Assembly: GCA_048499455.1 (NCBI GenBank)
Contig: JASNZV010000012.1
Location: 62,001 to 126,000, forward strand
Reading direction: 5' to 3'
DNA from: CFX5 sp023384495
GTDB taxonomy: Bacteria; Chloroflexota; Anaerolineae; Caldilineales; Caldilineaceae
DNA: 64,000 nt
Under the pieces are notes generated by a model. That model was not told the origin of the DNA. It worked only from the letters and a program-made list of their open reading frames with translations, and made no database searches. Every line of letters begins with the position of its first letter. The first letter of the stretch is position 1. Of the stretch, positions 42,011-50,821 are shown piece by piece. The position numbers and the translations under genes are program-made.

Positions 42011-43870
42011 ATGTGTGGAATCGTTGGGTATATTGGCGCGCGCGCGGCGGCGCCGATTGTGTTGGATGGACTGCGCCATCTGGAGTATCGGGGGTATGAC
42101 TCCGCCGGGTTGGCCGTGCTCGACCGGGCCGGTGAACTGCAAGTCCGCCGGGAGGTGGGCAAGCTCGCCAATCTGAGCCGTCTGGTGGATGAGGCGCCGG
42201 TGGAGGGGCAGATTGCCATCGGCCACACGCGTTGGGCCACCCATGGGCCGCCCACCCAGCTCAATGCCCATCCGCATGTTAGCGGAGGCGGGCTGTTGGC
42301 CGTGGTTCAGAATGGCATCGTGGAAAACTATCACGCACTTCGCGAACGGCTTATCGGTGAGGGATATGTCTTCACCAGTGATACCGATACCGAGGTGATT
42401 GCACATCTCGTGCACCTTTATTATCAAAACGGCTCGCAAGGTGATTTGGTCGACGCGACCCGGCGCGCCCTGAGCGACCTGCGTGGCCCCAGCGCGGTGG
42501 TGGTCGTCTGCCGCGATCACCCCGACAAGCTCGTGGCGGCGCGGCTGGGCAACGCCGGGGGGGTGGCGGTGGGATATGGCGAGGGGGAAATGTTGATCGC
42601 CAGCGACATCCCCGCGCTGGCGCCCCATACGCGGCGTATTGCCTATTTGGATGACCAGCAAATGGCGGTGTTGACGGCAAACGGAGCCGACTATTTCACG
42701 CTTGATGGGCAGCCGCTGGTCAAGGACGCCTCGCTATTGGAGTGGGATGCAGACGCCGTTGACCGCGGCGAATTTCGCCATTTTATGCAGAAGGAGATTT
42801 TTGAGCAGGGGCGCAGCCTGACCGATACCCTGCGCGGTCGCCTCGATTTCGTGGGTGGGCAGGTGCGGCTGGATTCGCTCAACCTGAGCGCCGAGCAAGC
42901 GCGTACACTGGAAAAGGTCACAATCGTGGCCTGCGGCACCAGCTACTATGCGGGTCTGGTTGGCAAGTTTCTGATCGAACGGCTGGCGCGCCTGCCCGTT
43001 GAGGTGGACTATGCCAGCGAGTTTCGCTATCGCCAGCCGATCGTCAACCCCCAGCAACTGGTGCTGGCGATCACACAGAGCGGCGAAACGGTGGACACCC
43101 TGGCCGCGCTGGACGAGGCGCGCCGGTGCGGGGCCCGCACTGCGGCCATTGTCAACGCCACGGGTAGCCAGGCCGCGCGTCTTTGTGACGGGATCATCGC
43201 CATGCAGGCCGGCCCGGAGATCGGCGTAGCAAGCACCAAAGCCTTTACCGCATCGGTGGTTGATCTCTGTCTGTTTGCGCTCTATATGGCGCAGGCGCGC
43301 GGGGCTGTGGATGAAACGGCGCGACGAGAACTGTTGGACGCTCTGGTTAGGTTGCCTGGCCAGGTGGGTGAACTTCTGGCTGAGGCGCGCCAGGGCGACC
43401 ACTATGCGCGTTTGGCTGCCCGATTTGGCGAATTCAGCAACTTTCTCTATCTGGGCCGAGGCATTCACTACCCGATTGCCCTCGAGGGCGCGCTCAAGCT
43501 CAAAGAGATCAGCTACATCCACGCCGAGGGTTATCCCGCCGGCGAGATGAAACATGGGCCTATTGCCCTGATCGATGGGCAGACACCGACGCTGGTCATC
43601 GCCCCACGCGACAGCATCTATGAGAAGATGGTCAGTCAGGTGGAACAGGTGCGGGCGCGCGGCGGCGCAGTCTTGGCCGTTGCCCACGCCGAGGATGCAC
43701 AGATGCGCCAGTTGGCGGACGCTATCTTGCCCATTCCAGTGACGCATGAACTGTTGACGCCGGTGCTGAGTGTGATTCCGCTGCAAATTTTGGCGTACGA
43801 AGTGGCCCTGCACCGCGGCGCTGATGTAGACCAGCCGCGTAATCTGGCCAAGAGCGTGACGGTGGAGTGA
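42011..43870 (+). CDS. glmS: Glutamine-fructose-6-phosphate aminotransferase
   Basis: The product has 619 aa; GAAAGGAGCG precedes the ATG. The N-terminal MCGIVGYIG gives the catalytic Cys2 of the class II glutaminase (HTRWATHG follows). Two SIS isomerase domains follow, with CGTSYYAGLV and TQSGETVDTLAAL. The C-terminus ends NLAKSVTVE. It makes glucosamine-6-phosphate, the first step to UDP-GlcNAc and peptidoglycan. Regulated by the ribozyme upstream. The frame is open upstream, but the ATG at 42011 is fixed by Cys2. Confidence 0.96.
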   Translation: MCGIVGYIGARAAAPIVLDGLRHLEYRGYDSAGLAVLDRAGELQVRREVGKLANLSRLVDEAPVEGQIAIGHTRWATHGPPTQLNAHPHVSGGGLLAVVQNGIVENYHALRERLIGEGYVFTSDTDTEVIAHLVHLYYQNGSQGDLVDATRRALSDLRGPSAVVVVCRDHPDKLVAARLGNAGGVAVGYGEGEMLIASDIPALAPHTRRIAYLDDQQMAVLTANGADYFTLDGQPLVKDASLLEWDADAVDRGEFRHFMQKEIFEQGRSLTDTLRGRLDFVGGQVRLDSLNLSAEQARTLEKVTIVACGTSYYAGLVGKFLIERLARLPVEVDYASEFRYRQPIVNPQQLVLAITQSGETVDTLAALDEARRCGARTAAIVNATGSQAARLCDGIIAMQAGPEIGVASTKAFTASVVDLCLFALYMAQARGAVDETARRELLDALVRLPGQVGELLAEARQGDHYARLAARFGEFSNFLYLGRGIHYPIALEGALKLKEISYIHAEGYPAGEMKHGPIALIDGQTPTLVIAPRDSIYEKMVSQVEQVRARGGAVLAVAHAEDAQMRQLADAILPIPVTHELLTPVLSVIPLQILAYEVALHRGADVDQPRNLAKSVTVE

Positions 43871-44258
43871 GGTGAACAGGGTAGTTTAGGATGGGACATG
43901 ACGTACGCAGCGCCGGATACTTGCCAAGAGAAGATTCAGACCTAATCATCCTGTGCGCAGTCAGGGGCTGCGTACGTCCTATCGGATTGGATGAGGCCGA
44001 GCGTAGTAGGCCACGCGACGGCCTTTCGTCAGGAACATGCTGTCTGTTTATTTGCCAATGACTACCTGATTGCGCTACCATACGCCTCCGTACCTTGGCC
44101 CATAATCGACTGGATGGGCGTGGATGGGCGCCGGTGATGAAGAGGGCGAAAACGCTGTCGCGTGATCGCAATTTTTACAGGTGGACTTTACCGGCGTAGC
44201 GGTGACGTCACCGGCCCCATCGATCTATAGCAGCTTTGAACCCAAGTGAGGAGGCGAG
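43871..44258. repeat. Intergenic region with 12-bp inverted repeat
   Basis: 388 bp without a gene. Arms GACGTACGCAGC (43900-43911) and GCTGCGTACGTC (43967-43978) are perfect complements around 55 nt. No T-run follows. It may be a small mobile-repeat remnant or a transcript-end structure. Confidence 0.45.
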
Positions 44259-45005
44259 GTGTTTGTGAATCACGTCGATTCTGTCGCGGCGCGATGGTGG
44301 AATCAGCCCGCCCGTTGGGGGCTGATGACCCTTGTCGTCTTGCTCTGCGCCGCTTGTGGAGGCAGCGAGCCACCGCCGACGCGCACGCCCGTCCCCACCT
44401 GGACGCCGACCCCGGTGGGAGCTGGCCCAGCCGCGCCTGCCGAGGGCAATCAACAAGCGACGGCGCCCAACGAGGCGCCGCCCGATCAGCCGCCCGCACA
44501 GGAAGCGCCCGCCACCAATACACAGCCACCCCCACCGCCGACCGCCACGCTGCCTCCAACCGAGACGCCTACGCCCGCGGCGACCGACACGCCCACCGCG
44601 ACGCCGGAACCGACGCCCACGCCAACCCCGGCCTATTCCTTCACGCTGGAGATGGCTGAGAAGTTCCCGACAGAATCGCTGGCGCCCAATGTGGTGCGGA
44701 TCTATCTCTATGTCTACTCACCCGCCGAGTTGGGGTTGGGTGGCTACAGCCTTCAGGTGACGCGCAATGGCGCCCCGCTGCTCGTGGACGAAGAATCGAC
44801 TGCTGGCGCGCCCGATGTCACCCGCACGGAGCCTGGCCCCTTTACGCGCTTTACCAATATGAACGTTATCTTTGTCGAGCCACAAGCTGGGCGATGGGAA
44901 ATCCAGTTGGTAGACGAGCAAGGGCAGGTCGTTGGGCCGCCTGCGGTCTTTGACCTTACGGCAGATGAGGCAACGCGCGAACTCTATGTCCGCTATCGGC
45001 GGTAG
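44259..45005 (+). CDS. Lipoprotein with Pro/Thr-rich linker
   Basis: The product has 248 aa from a GTG with GAGGAGG upstream. Signal and lipobox: LMTLVVLLCAAC. Residues ~35-130 are Pro/Thr/Ala-rich, as in surface-exposed stalks. The C-terminal ~110 residues look like a beta-sandwich (VVRIYLYVYSPAELG, GRWEIQLVDEQG). Family not recognised; surface protein by architecture. Confidence 0.7.
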   Translation: MFVNHVDSVAARWWNQPARWGLMTLVVLLCAACGGSEPPPTRTPVPTWTPTPVGAGPAAPAEGNQQATAPNEAPPDQPPAQEAPATNTQPPPPPTATLPPTETPTPAATDTPTATPEPTPTPTPAYSFTLEMAEKFPTESLAPNVVRIYLYVYSPAELGLGGYSLQVTRNGAPLLVDEESTAGAPDVTRTEPGPFTRFTNMNVIFVEPQAGRWEIQLVDEQGQVVGPPAVFDLTADEATRELYVRYRR

Positions 45006-45027
45006 CGATGGGTCGGTCTAGTAGACT

Positions 45028-45176
45028 GTCTGAAAAGGTCGAATCGCCCGCCCCGGCCTGAAGGCGCGGGGCTCGTTGTAACGCGAAGGCCGCGCCCTGG
45101 GGCACCCGCCGGCCTTGTTTTTGGGCTGGCCGGGGGCCTGGGCGCGCTTCAGCGCCAGGCGGAGAACTTTTCAGAC
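45028..45176. mobile_element. MITE-like element with 10-bp terminal inverted repeats
   Basis: GTCTGAAAAG (45028-45037) and CTTTTCAGAC (45167-45176) frame 149 bp of very GC-rich, self-complementary, non-coding DNA. The layout fits a non-autonomous IS derivative; no target duplication is certain. The rest of 45006-45276 shows nothing. Confidence 0.45.
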
Positions 45177-45276
45177 GGTTTCTAGGGCTCCAACTCTCTG
45201 TGTGCTGGCGGTTGTTTACGCTACGCCCCACCACCCCGGTGGGGCGAATTCGCGTCAATGTCTGCTAGACGTAGCA

Positions 45277-46995
45277 TCAGTATTGTAGTAACCATCCACC
45301 GGAGCCATCCGGGTCGGGCACAAAGATCAGCCAGAGGGTGCGCGATTGCCGCTCGTCAATGAAGAAATCGGCGTTGCCGGCCAATCCGCGCCAGGGCGTG
45401 CTGGCGCTAAATGCGATCTGCCCCGGATAGACCAAAATGCTGAGAGATTGGCCCGGCTCCAGGTCAAACTCACTGGGGCCTATCTCCACACGGTGGCGCT
45501 GGTCCAGCGTAAAGCGCATAACCTGGTCGAACCCATTGTTGACAATGAGCAAGGCCTGCCCGCCGGGGATGGTGGTGGTGATGGGGCCGCTGACCGGCGC
45601 GGCTTCCTCCTCCGGCGAGGCGGCCGCCGCTTCGCCATTTTCTGGCGGTGTTTCGCTTGCGGCCTGACCATCCGTCGCCACGGGCGCCGCCGCTGGGGGT
45701 GGGGTGGCGGCCAGGCGACCGTCTGTGATGGCGCTTTCGGGCAGCGAGGCAACATCACCCGTACAGTTGACAAAACTCGCGCTGCCGGTGATCCACCCAC
45801 CGGGCGCCACGCGCTCATCGACCGCCAGCCACTGGCTGGTTTCGTCACGCCCGATCACCAGCACGCTGCCCGGCTCGCTCTCGGTGCCGCGAATCTTGGC
45901 GACGATTTCAAATTCAAGCCCTGGTCCGCTGCGTACATTGAGCGTTGGCACAAGCACATTGCAGATCAGTTGCGCCGGGCGGTCAACCACCGGGCCGGCC
46001 TGGGTGGAGCCAACCACTGGTTGAAGCTGGACGAGCTGCATTCGGCTGCCGGGGACCGTGCCGGCGGTTGTCAATTCGGTGAGCGCATAGTAGACACCGG
46101 TCTCAACCGTCTGTGGGTACCACTCACAAACGGTGCGTGCGGCAACTTCCAGACAACTCCGGACATAAAGCGTGATGGGTACGTCTGGTTGGCCGGCAAA
46201 TTCCTGCACCGCCGAAGGGGCCAGTGTGTACTCCACGTTGCCAAAGAAGAGCATCTCTTCGGCGCCAATCCGGTTTTGCACCCAGATCTGATTGGCGGGG
46301 GGCGCGCCGACCTCCTGTAACACCAGGCTTACCGCCTTGCCTGCCTCGCGCCCGGTGATAATCTCATAAAAGCCATCGCGGTTGAGTAGATAGGGATCCC
46401 AAAAGCAGCCCGCCTGGCTCTGTGGCGTGTTGGCGTCACAGTTAAACATGTTGAGCACCGCTGTTTCGCGCGGCAGCGCCAACCCTTGCGAACGCAGGGG
46501 CGGCAGGTCGTACGTCTGGCCTTCCACAAAGAAGCGAATGGCTGATTCTGTGCGATTGACAATGATGGTGCCTTCAAGCGGGCCGGCTGCGTCGGGGGTA
46601 GGGGTTGGCGCTGGGGCAGCCACTGTTGGTGTCGCCGTCGCTGTCACCGTGACGGGCGCGCTCTGGGGCGTCGCAGTCGAGGTCGGCGTGCCGGTAATTT
46701 CCACCGAGACTGTAATGGCCGTTGCCGCTTCGGAGAAAAGCGTATTGGTCACCGCGCTCAACGGCGAGCGGATGGTGGGTTGCGGCGCCAGGCTGGTGGG
46801 GGTTGCCGTTGGCGTCGTGCGTGTTATCGCTTGTGCGATTCCAAGCGCGTCATTGGGTGGCGCCCCGAGCGCTTGCGGCGCCAGCGTGCTCGTTGCCTGC
46901 AATATATGTGCCTGAGACGCAAACAAGAATCCCAGGCTGATCCCGAAGATGAGCTTCAAGACGAGTCGAAGCGTCGGTGGATATGTCGTCATCAT
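45277..46995 (-). CDS. Exported SH3-domain protein with Thr/Ala-rich spacers
   Basis: The product has 572 aa. An N-terminal hydrophobic segment (LKLIFGISLGFLFASQAHI) suggests export. A low-complexity TP-rich region (~45-145) is followed by beta-rich domains, an SH3-like module (~345-415, CNVLVPTLNVRSGPGLEFEIV), a second Ala/Pro spacer and a C-terminal beta-domain (VEIGPSEFDLEPGQSL). No catalytic motif is visible. Likely a surface protein. Confidence 0.68.
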   Translation of the reverse strand: MMTTYPPTLRLVLKLIFGISLGFLFASQAHILQATSTLAPQALGAPPNDALGIAQAITRTTPTATPTSLAPQPTIRSPLSAVTNTLFSEAATAITVSVEITGTPTSTATPQSAPVTVTATATPTVAAPAPTPTPDAAGPLEGTIIVNRTESAIRFFVEGQTYDLPPLRSQGLALPRETAVLNMFNCDANTPQSQAGCFWDPYLLNRDGFYEIITGREAGKAVSLVLQEVGAPPANQIWVQNRIGAEEMLFFGNVEYTLAPSAVQEFAGQPDVPITLYVRSCLEVAARTVCEWYPQTVETGVYYALTELTTAGTVPGSRMQLVQLQPVVGSTQAGPVVDRPAQLICNVLVPTLNVRSGPGLEFEIVAKIRGTESEPGSVLVIGRDETSQWLAVDERVAPGGWITGSASFVNCTGDVASLPESAITDGRLAATPPPAAAPVATDGQAASETPPENGEAAAASPEEEAAPVSGPITTTIPGGQALLIVNNGFDQVMRFTLDQRHRVEIGPSEFDLEPGQSLSILVYPGQIAFSASTPWRGLAGNADFFIDERQSRTLWLIFVPDPDGSGGWLLQY

Positions 46996-47110
46996 GAGTC
47001 AATCTTACACCACATTAGCAACGTATGAAAAGGCGCACGACCTCCGCGTAGGGAGCGCTCATACGACGATTTTGACGCGGCGATGGTTCCCAGCCAACCT
47101 GCCGGCGCAA

Positions 47111-47142
47111 CAAAAAGCGCAGGGATAATCGGTTCCCTGCGC
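47111..47142 (-). terminator. Rho-independent terminator downstream of rpmG
   Basis: A 9-bp stem GCGCAGGGA/TCCCTGCGC (47117-47142) with TTTTT following on the minus strand. Between it and rpmG lies a further 7-bp hairpin GTGATCA/TGATCAC at 47223-47241. The rest of 46996-47310 holds no gene. Confidence 0.82.
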
Positions 47143-47310
47143 CTGTTTGGGTTACAAAATGGCTAACATTCACACAACGTCAACAGAGCCGCCTGGAGGC
47201 ATACCCTTCTTTGCCCGCGTTTGTGATCATTCTGTGATCACTTGTAATTGTCCAGCCAGGGTCAAAGAACAAGCCTATGGTTGAGGGTTTTACCGGGCCG
47301 CACTCATAAC

Positions 47311-47472
47311 TTACTTGGTCTCGCGGTAGACAACATGCTTGCGCAACGTCGGATCATACTTGCGCAACTCCATCCGATTGGTGTCATTACGTCGATTCTT
47401 TTCGGTGAGATACATGTGCGCGCTTTCGGTGCTTCGCATCTTGACAATCACCCGGGGTCCTTTTTTCGCCAT
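47311..47472 (-). CDS. rpmG: 50S ribosomal protein L33
   Basis: The product has 53 aa, beginning MAKKGPRVIVKMRSTESAH and containing MYLTEKNRRNDTNRMELRKY. AAGGAG stands nine bases before the ATG. It is the form without the zinc-binding Cys pairs, so the zinc-independent type. A structural part of the large ribosomal subunit near the E site. It is monocistronic here; secE/nusG/tRNA-Trp, frequent neighbours elsewhere, are not seen. Confidence 0.95.
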   Translation of the reverse strand: MAKKGPRVIVKMRSTESAHMYLTEKNRRNDTNRMELRKYDPTLRKHVVYRETK

Positions 47473-47662
47473 TGTGGTCGCTCCTTCTTTTTATTTATCA
47501 TTTAGCGCACTTATATGCGCCTTTGCATCAGATTTACCTTATTATACGCATCAAGCTACCGTTGAGCAAATTGTTGCCTCACTTCGGGCGTATCCAGCTC
47601 TGAGGCAGGCGAAGGGGGCAGTCGTTGGTCTGCTTTCGGGCGACAACGCCGCCCGTTGCCGC

Positions 47663-48970
47663 TTACGATGAGGGATGACGCTTATGTTGCCAGCGGAAGA
47701 AGAGGCCAAGCGCGATGGCGCCCGCCAGGTTGAGCGCCGCACCCAAGAGAAAGAGCGGCCGGTAACCGCCGACGACGATGATAAACCCGCCGGCAAAGGC
47801 GAGTATGGCAAAAGCCAGCCCCGCAGCCATCTCGCCGGCGCCCGCCACCATCGACCGGAACCGCGGGGGGATCAGAGCCATGGTGTAGACCATGAACGCA
47901 GGGTAACGGATGGAGGTCATGGCCATCGCGCCGACGTAGCCCAGCGTCGCGGCATACCAGACGGGCGCCAATGCAAGCGGCGTGAGGAAGATCGCCACCC
48001 CCAACGAGGCGAGCATGGTGACGCGCGCGTTGCCCAGCCGCGCAGCCAAGAGAGGCGTCAGCAGCGCGGCCGGCGCGGCCATCAGACGCCCAATCGAAAT
48101 GGCGACGCCGATTTGCTCGGTCGGGACGGCGAGCCCGTCATCCATGTAGACGTTGAAGAAGGTCATGGCCACCGCCGACCCACTCACCAACAGGAGGCGC
48201 ACAAACGTCAGCAGCCCAATCAGCCGCCACACTTCGCGACTACCGCCGGCTGGAATATCGGCGACGGTGGTGTGCGGCTCCCCTCCCTGATCGCCATCGG
48301 GCCTGCTGCTGAGGATTGCCCAGATGCCGGTGGTGAAGAGCAGCGAGGCCACAACAAGGGGATACCGGTAGGGCGCTGCGTCATCGATGCTGAGGCCAAA
48401 AGCCCACACAAAGAGTCCCGGCAAAAATCCGGCAAGCAGGCTGCCCGCAAAGGCAGCCAGGGAGATCAGCGCAGACTGCACCGAAAAGGCCGCATTATGC
48501 TCGCGGACCGACGTGATCGTCATCAAATAAGGCACGCAGTTGACAAAGTAGAGCGACAGCCCGGCATTCATCACCACATACATGACGAACAGCCAGGCCG
48601 GTCGCCCCTCGGGTGGAAGCCATTCCGCCAGCGTCAGCAAGAGGCTGCCACCAAACATGATCCAAAGCCCAATCAGCAACATGCGCCAGTTGCCCCAACG
48701 CTCGCCCAGCGCGCCGGCCGGGAAGGCGCACACGGCAAAGGCCAACATACCCGCTGCATTCACCTGGCCTACGAGTGCGGGCCCATACCCCAAGCGCAAC
48801 AGATAGAGGTTGAAGATCACGGCGTAGATGCCGCCATCATAGGTGAACCCCATAAGCGCGGTGGCGAACATATACAGGCGCACATTGCGTCCAAAGTGGC
48901 GAACCGTGTCGATATAACCACCAACCACAGCTTGCATCCCTTCAATATTCTGCTCTGTTTGAAAGCCCAA
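47663..48970 (-). CDS. Major facilitator superfamily transporter
   Basis: Up to 435 aa with about 12 membrane segments. The loop 2-3 motif is PAGALGERWGNWRML. TTG (48970) and ATG (48937) are both possible starts; neither has a well-placed ribosome site. A Gly/Ala-rich C-terminal half (AALLTPLLAARLGNARVTML) matches drug/sugar efflux-type MFS. The substrate is unknown. Confidence 0.83.
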   Translation of the reverse strand: MGFQTEQNIEGMQAVVGGYIDTVRHFGRNVRLYMFATALMGFTYDGGIYAVIFNLYLLRLGYGPALVGQVNAAGMLAFAVCAFPAGALGERWGNWRMLLIGLWIMFGGSLLLTLAEWLPPEGRPAWLFVMYVVMNAGLSLYFVNCVPYLMTITSVREHNAAFSVQSALISLAAFAGSLLAGFLPGLFVWAFGLSIDDAAPYRYPLVVASLLFTTGIWAILSSRPDGDQGGEPHTTVADIPAGGSREVWRLIGLLTFVRLLLVSGSAVAMTFFNVYMDDGLAVPTEQIGVAISIGRLMAAPAALLTPLLAARLGNARVTMLASLGVAIFLTPLALAPVWYAATLGYVGAMAMTSIRYPAFMVYTMALIPPRFRSMVAGAGEMAAGLAFAILAFAGGFIIVVGGYRPLFLLGAALNLAGAIALGLFFRWQHKRHPSS

Positions 48971-49030
48971 GCGACATGAGACGGCGGGACGTTGAGATTG
49001 GGGCTTTCAAAACAATGACACCATAAGACC

Positions 49031-49062
49031 AAAAACGGGGTTAGCCGATTGACTAACCCCGT
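49031..49062 (-). terminator. Rho-independent terminator after proX-like gene
   Basis: A 10-bp stem ACGGGGTTAG/CTAACCCCGT with an 8-nt loop; TTTTT follows on the minus strand. Confidence 0.85.
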
Positions 49063-49101
49063 AATTGTCGATTGTAGGTCATACGTCCGTTGCGTCGCCC
49101 T

Positions 49102-50097
49102 CTATGGGAGCCAGGCCCGCCAGGTTGCTTCGTTGGCGTCCACCCATGCTTGAGCGGCTTCGTCAACGCTCAGCCCATCCACCTCCACCGACGCCACCAT
49201 ATCAATCTGCGCCTCGGTGTCGTAGTTCATGTTGCTCAACAGCGTGTGGACATCAGGCGCCGCGTCGGCCAGACCTGCCCAAAAAATCTTAAAGAGCGCG
49301 TCATCGGGGTAATCACAGGCGACGCCACCGCTTTCGGCCTCGGCGTAGCACTCGTCGCTGTATGGCGGCAGTTCAACCTGGGCGAGATCATAGCGGGCAA
49401 AGACCGAATGTGGGGTATAAAAATAGAACAAGATCGGCTGCTTGCGGCTGTACGCAGCGTCGACTGCCGCAAGCAATGCGTCCTCAGAGCCAGCGGTCAG
49501 CACCTGAAAGTCCATGCCCAGATTGGCAATGATATCGGCGTCATATTGCACCCACGATGGGTCGCCGGCTAGGAACTGGCCTTTGTCGCCGGTTTCGGCT
49601 GTGGCAAAGAGGGCGGCGGCTTCGGGTGTAGTAAAGCCTTCCCATGTCGCCAGTTCGGGGTGTTCGTCGAGCAGATAGGCAGGAATCCACCACCCGATTT
49701 TGCCCACAGGGCCCAACGGGCCACCGTTGACGACGGTCTGTTGGCTCTCAATGTATTCGGCCACATTGGCGGCATGACCCGAGGGCCACACCTCCAGGCT
49801 GGCATGGAGATCGCCCGACGCAATCGCCGGCCACTGAAGATTTTCGTCGATTTCAATGATCTCTACCGGGTGATCCAGCGCCGCTTCAATGAGCAACTTG
49901 GCGACTGCGGCATTCAACTGCGAGGCAGGCCACGGGTTGGCAGCCAACTTGATGGTGACGTCGTCTGCGGCGGGGGCAGGCGCAGGGCTGGCGTTCTCCC
50001 CTGTTTGGGCCGGGGCGGACGCAACACACGCACTGAGCATGGCAAGCATGATCAACAACATGGGCGCAACGCGTACAAATCGCAACCGTGACAACAC
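49102..50097 (-). CDS. proX: Glycine betaine-type ABC substrate-binding lipoprotein (ProX/OpuAC-like)
   Basis: The product has 331 aa from the GTG at 50097, chosen because AAGGAGG lies five bases upstream. Lipobox MLLIMLAMLSAC. The mature domain has ANPWPASQLNAAVAKLL, EVWPSGHAANVAEY and GWWIPAYLLDEHPEL, with many Trp/Tyr residues as in betaine/choline cages. It would feed the ProV/ProW importer at 21519-24577, from which it has become separated by about 25 kb. Monocistronic with its own terminator. Confidence 0.85.
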   Translation of the reverse strand: MLSRLRFVRVAPMLLIMLAMLSACVASAPAQTGENASPAPAPAADDVTIKLAANPWPASQLNAAVAKLLIEAALDHPVEIIEIDENLQWPAIASGDLHASLEVWPSGHAANVAEYIESQQTVVNGGPLGPVGKIGWWIPAYLLDEHPELATWEGFTTPEAAALFATAETGDKGQFLAGDPSWVQYDADIIANLGMDFQVLTAGSEDALLAAVDAAYSRKQPILFYFYTPHSVFARYDLAQVELPPYSDECYAEAESGGVACDYPDDALFKIFWAGLADAAPDVHTLLSNMNYDTEAQIDMVASVEVDGLSVDEAAQAWVDANEATWRAWLP

Positions 50098-50481
50098 AGT
50101 GACCTCCTTGGGGCAAATGGCAGAGAAAGGGGCGCCGAACTGGGAAATGGGCAGCGCGGTATTTGACGATGTGCCGGCTGATTTCACGAGTATAGCACCC
50201 TTGACAAAGCACTGTCAAAAGCCCCGGCGCACCCCGCACACAATCGCAGCTTGACGCCCCCATGCGCCTGTGCTATGATCGGGAGCGAACCGGCAATGTT
50301 GTGCTGGCCTAGCCAGTCTCGGGGGAACAATATTGTCGGTTCACTTTGATTTTTTCTCCAAAGCACCCTCCCTTCCATCACAGCTTGACGGCGAGAGATC
50401 GGTGGAATCGGAACACCGGCCGTTGGAACGGATCCAGACCTTCGACCAGGCGACCCGACTGCTTCCACCCGCACAGGACCC

Positions 50482-50552
50482 AAACCCAAGCGCCCGACCT
50501 GACCCATGGTCCGCCGCCGGTCTCCGTCTTCATTCCGGGGATGGTTGTGGCT
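50482..50552 (+). repeat. ~70-bp dispersed direct repeat, copy A
   Basis: AAACCCAAGCGCC ... CTTCATTCCGGGGATGGTTGTG matches 57289-57360 in the same orientation with a few substitutions and two 1-nt gaps. The two copies bracket the redox operon. 50098-50481 shows no gene. Confidence 0.7.
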
Positions 50553-50602
50553 CGAAGGTGCTCGCCCGAGCCCAATCAGGGTGAGTTGATGCCGCGCACA
50601 TC

Positions 50603-50666
50603 TTTTGGGGGGATCATCTTTTGGGGGGATCATCTTTTGGGGGGATCATCTTTTGGGGGGATCATT
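50603..50666 (+). repeat. Four tandem 16-bp repeats
   Basis: Unit TTTTGGGGGGATCATC at 50603, 50619, 50635 and 50651; the last unit ends in T instead of C. It stands directly in front of the putative promoter of the redox operon, so it may be a regulator array or slippage-prone upstream element. Confidence 0.9.
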
Positions 50667-50694
50667 GACAGGGTCTGCCCACCTCGTTCATTAT
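50665..50694 (+). promoter_or_regulatory. Sigma-70-type promoter candidate of the redox operon
   Basis: TTGACA at 50665-50670 and CATTAT at 50689-50694 with an 18-bp spacer, about 130 bp before the first gene. Downstream, CTTGGTATAAAAG occurs twice in tandem (50724-50749), giving alternative TATAAA-like -10 boxes. Confidence 0.5.
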
Positions 50695-50821
50695 TCTGTG
50701 ATGATTTTGAGATGCCTACATTTCTTGGTATAAAAGCTTGGTATAAAAGCATAGTGTGATTGTAACTATGTCGAATGATTCTGTAGACTCATTGGAGAGG
50801 TGAACCAGCCGCAGGGGGACC

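Noticed and set aside
47675..48979. Long plus-strand frame opposite the MFS gene
   Set aside because: The minus strand encodes clear membrane helices; the plus frame is charged, repetitive and without homology.
50603..50666. Four 16-bp repeats as a CRISPR array
   Set aside because: Units are directly contiguous without spacers and far too short.
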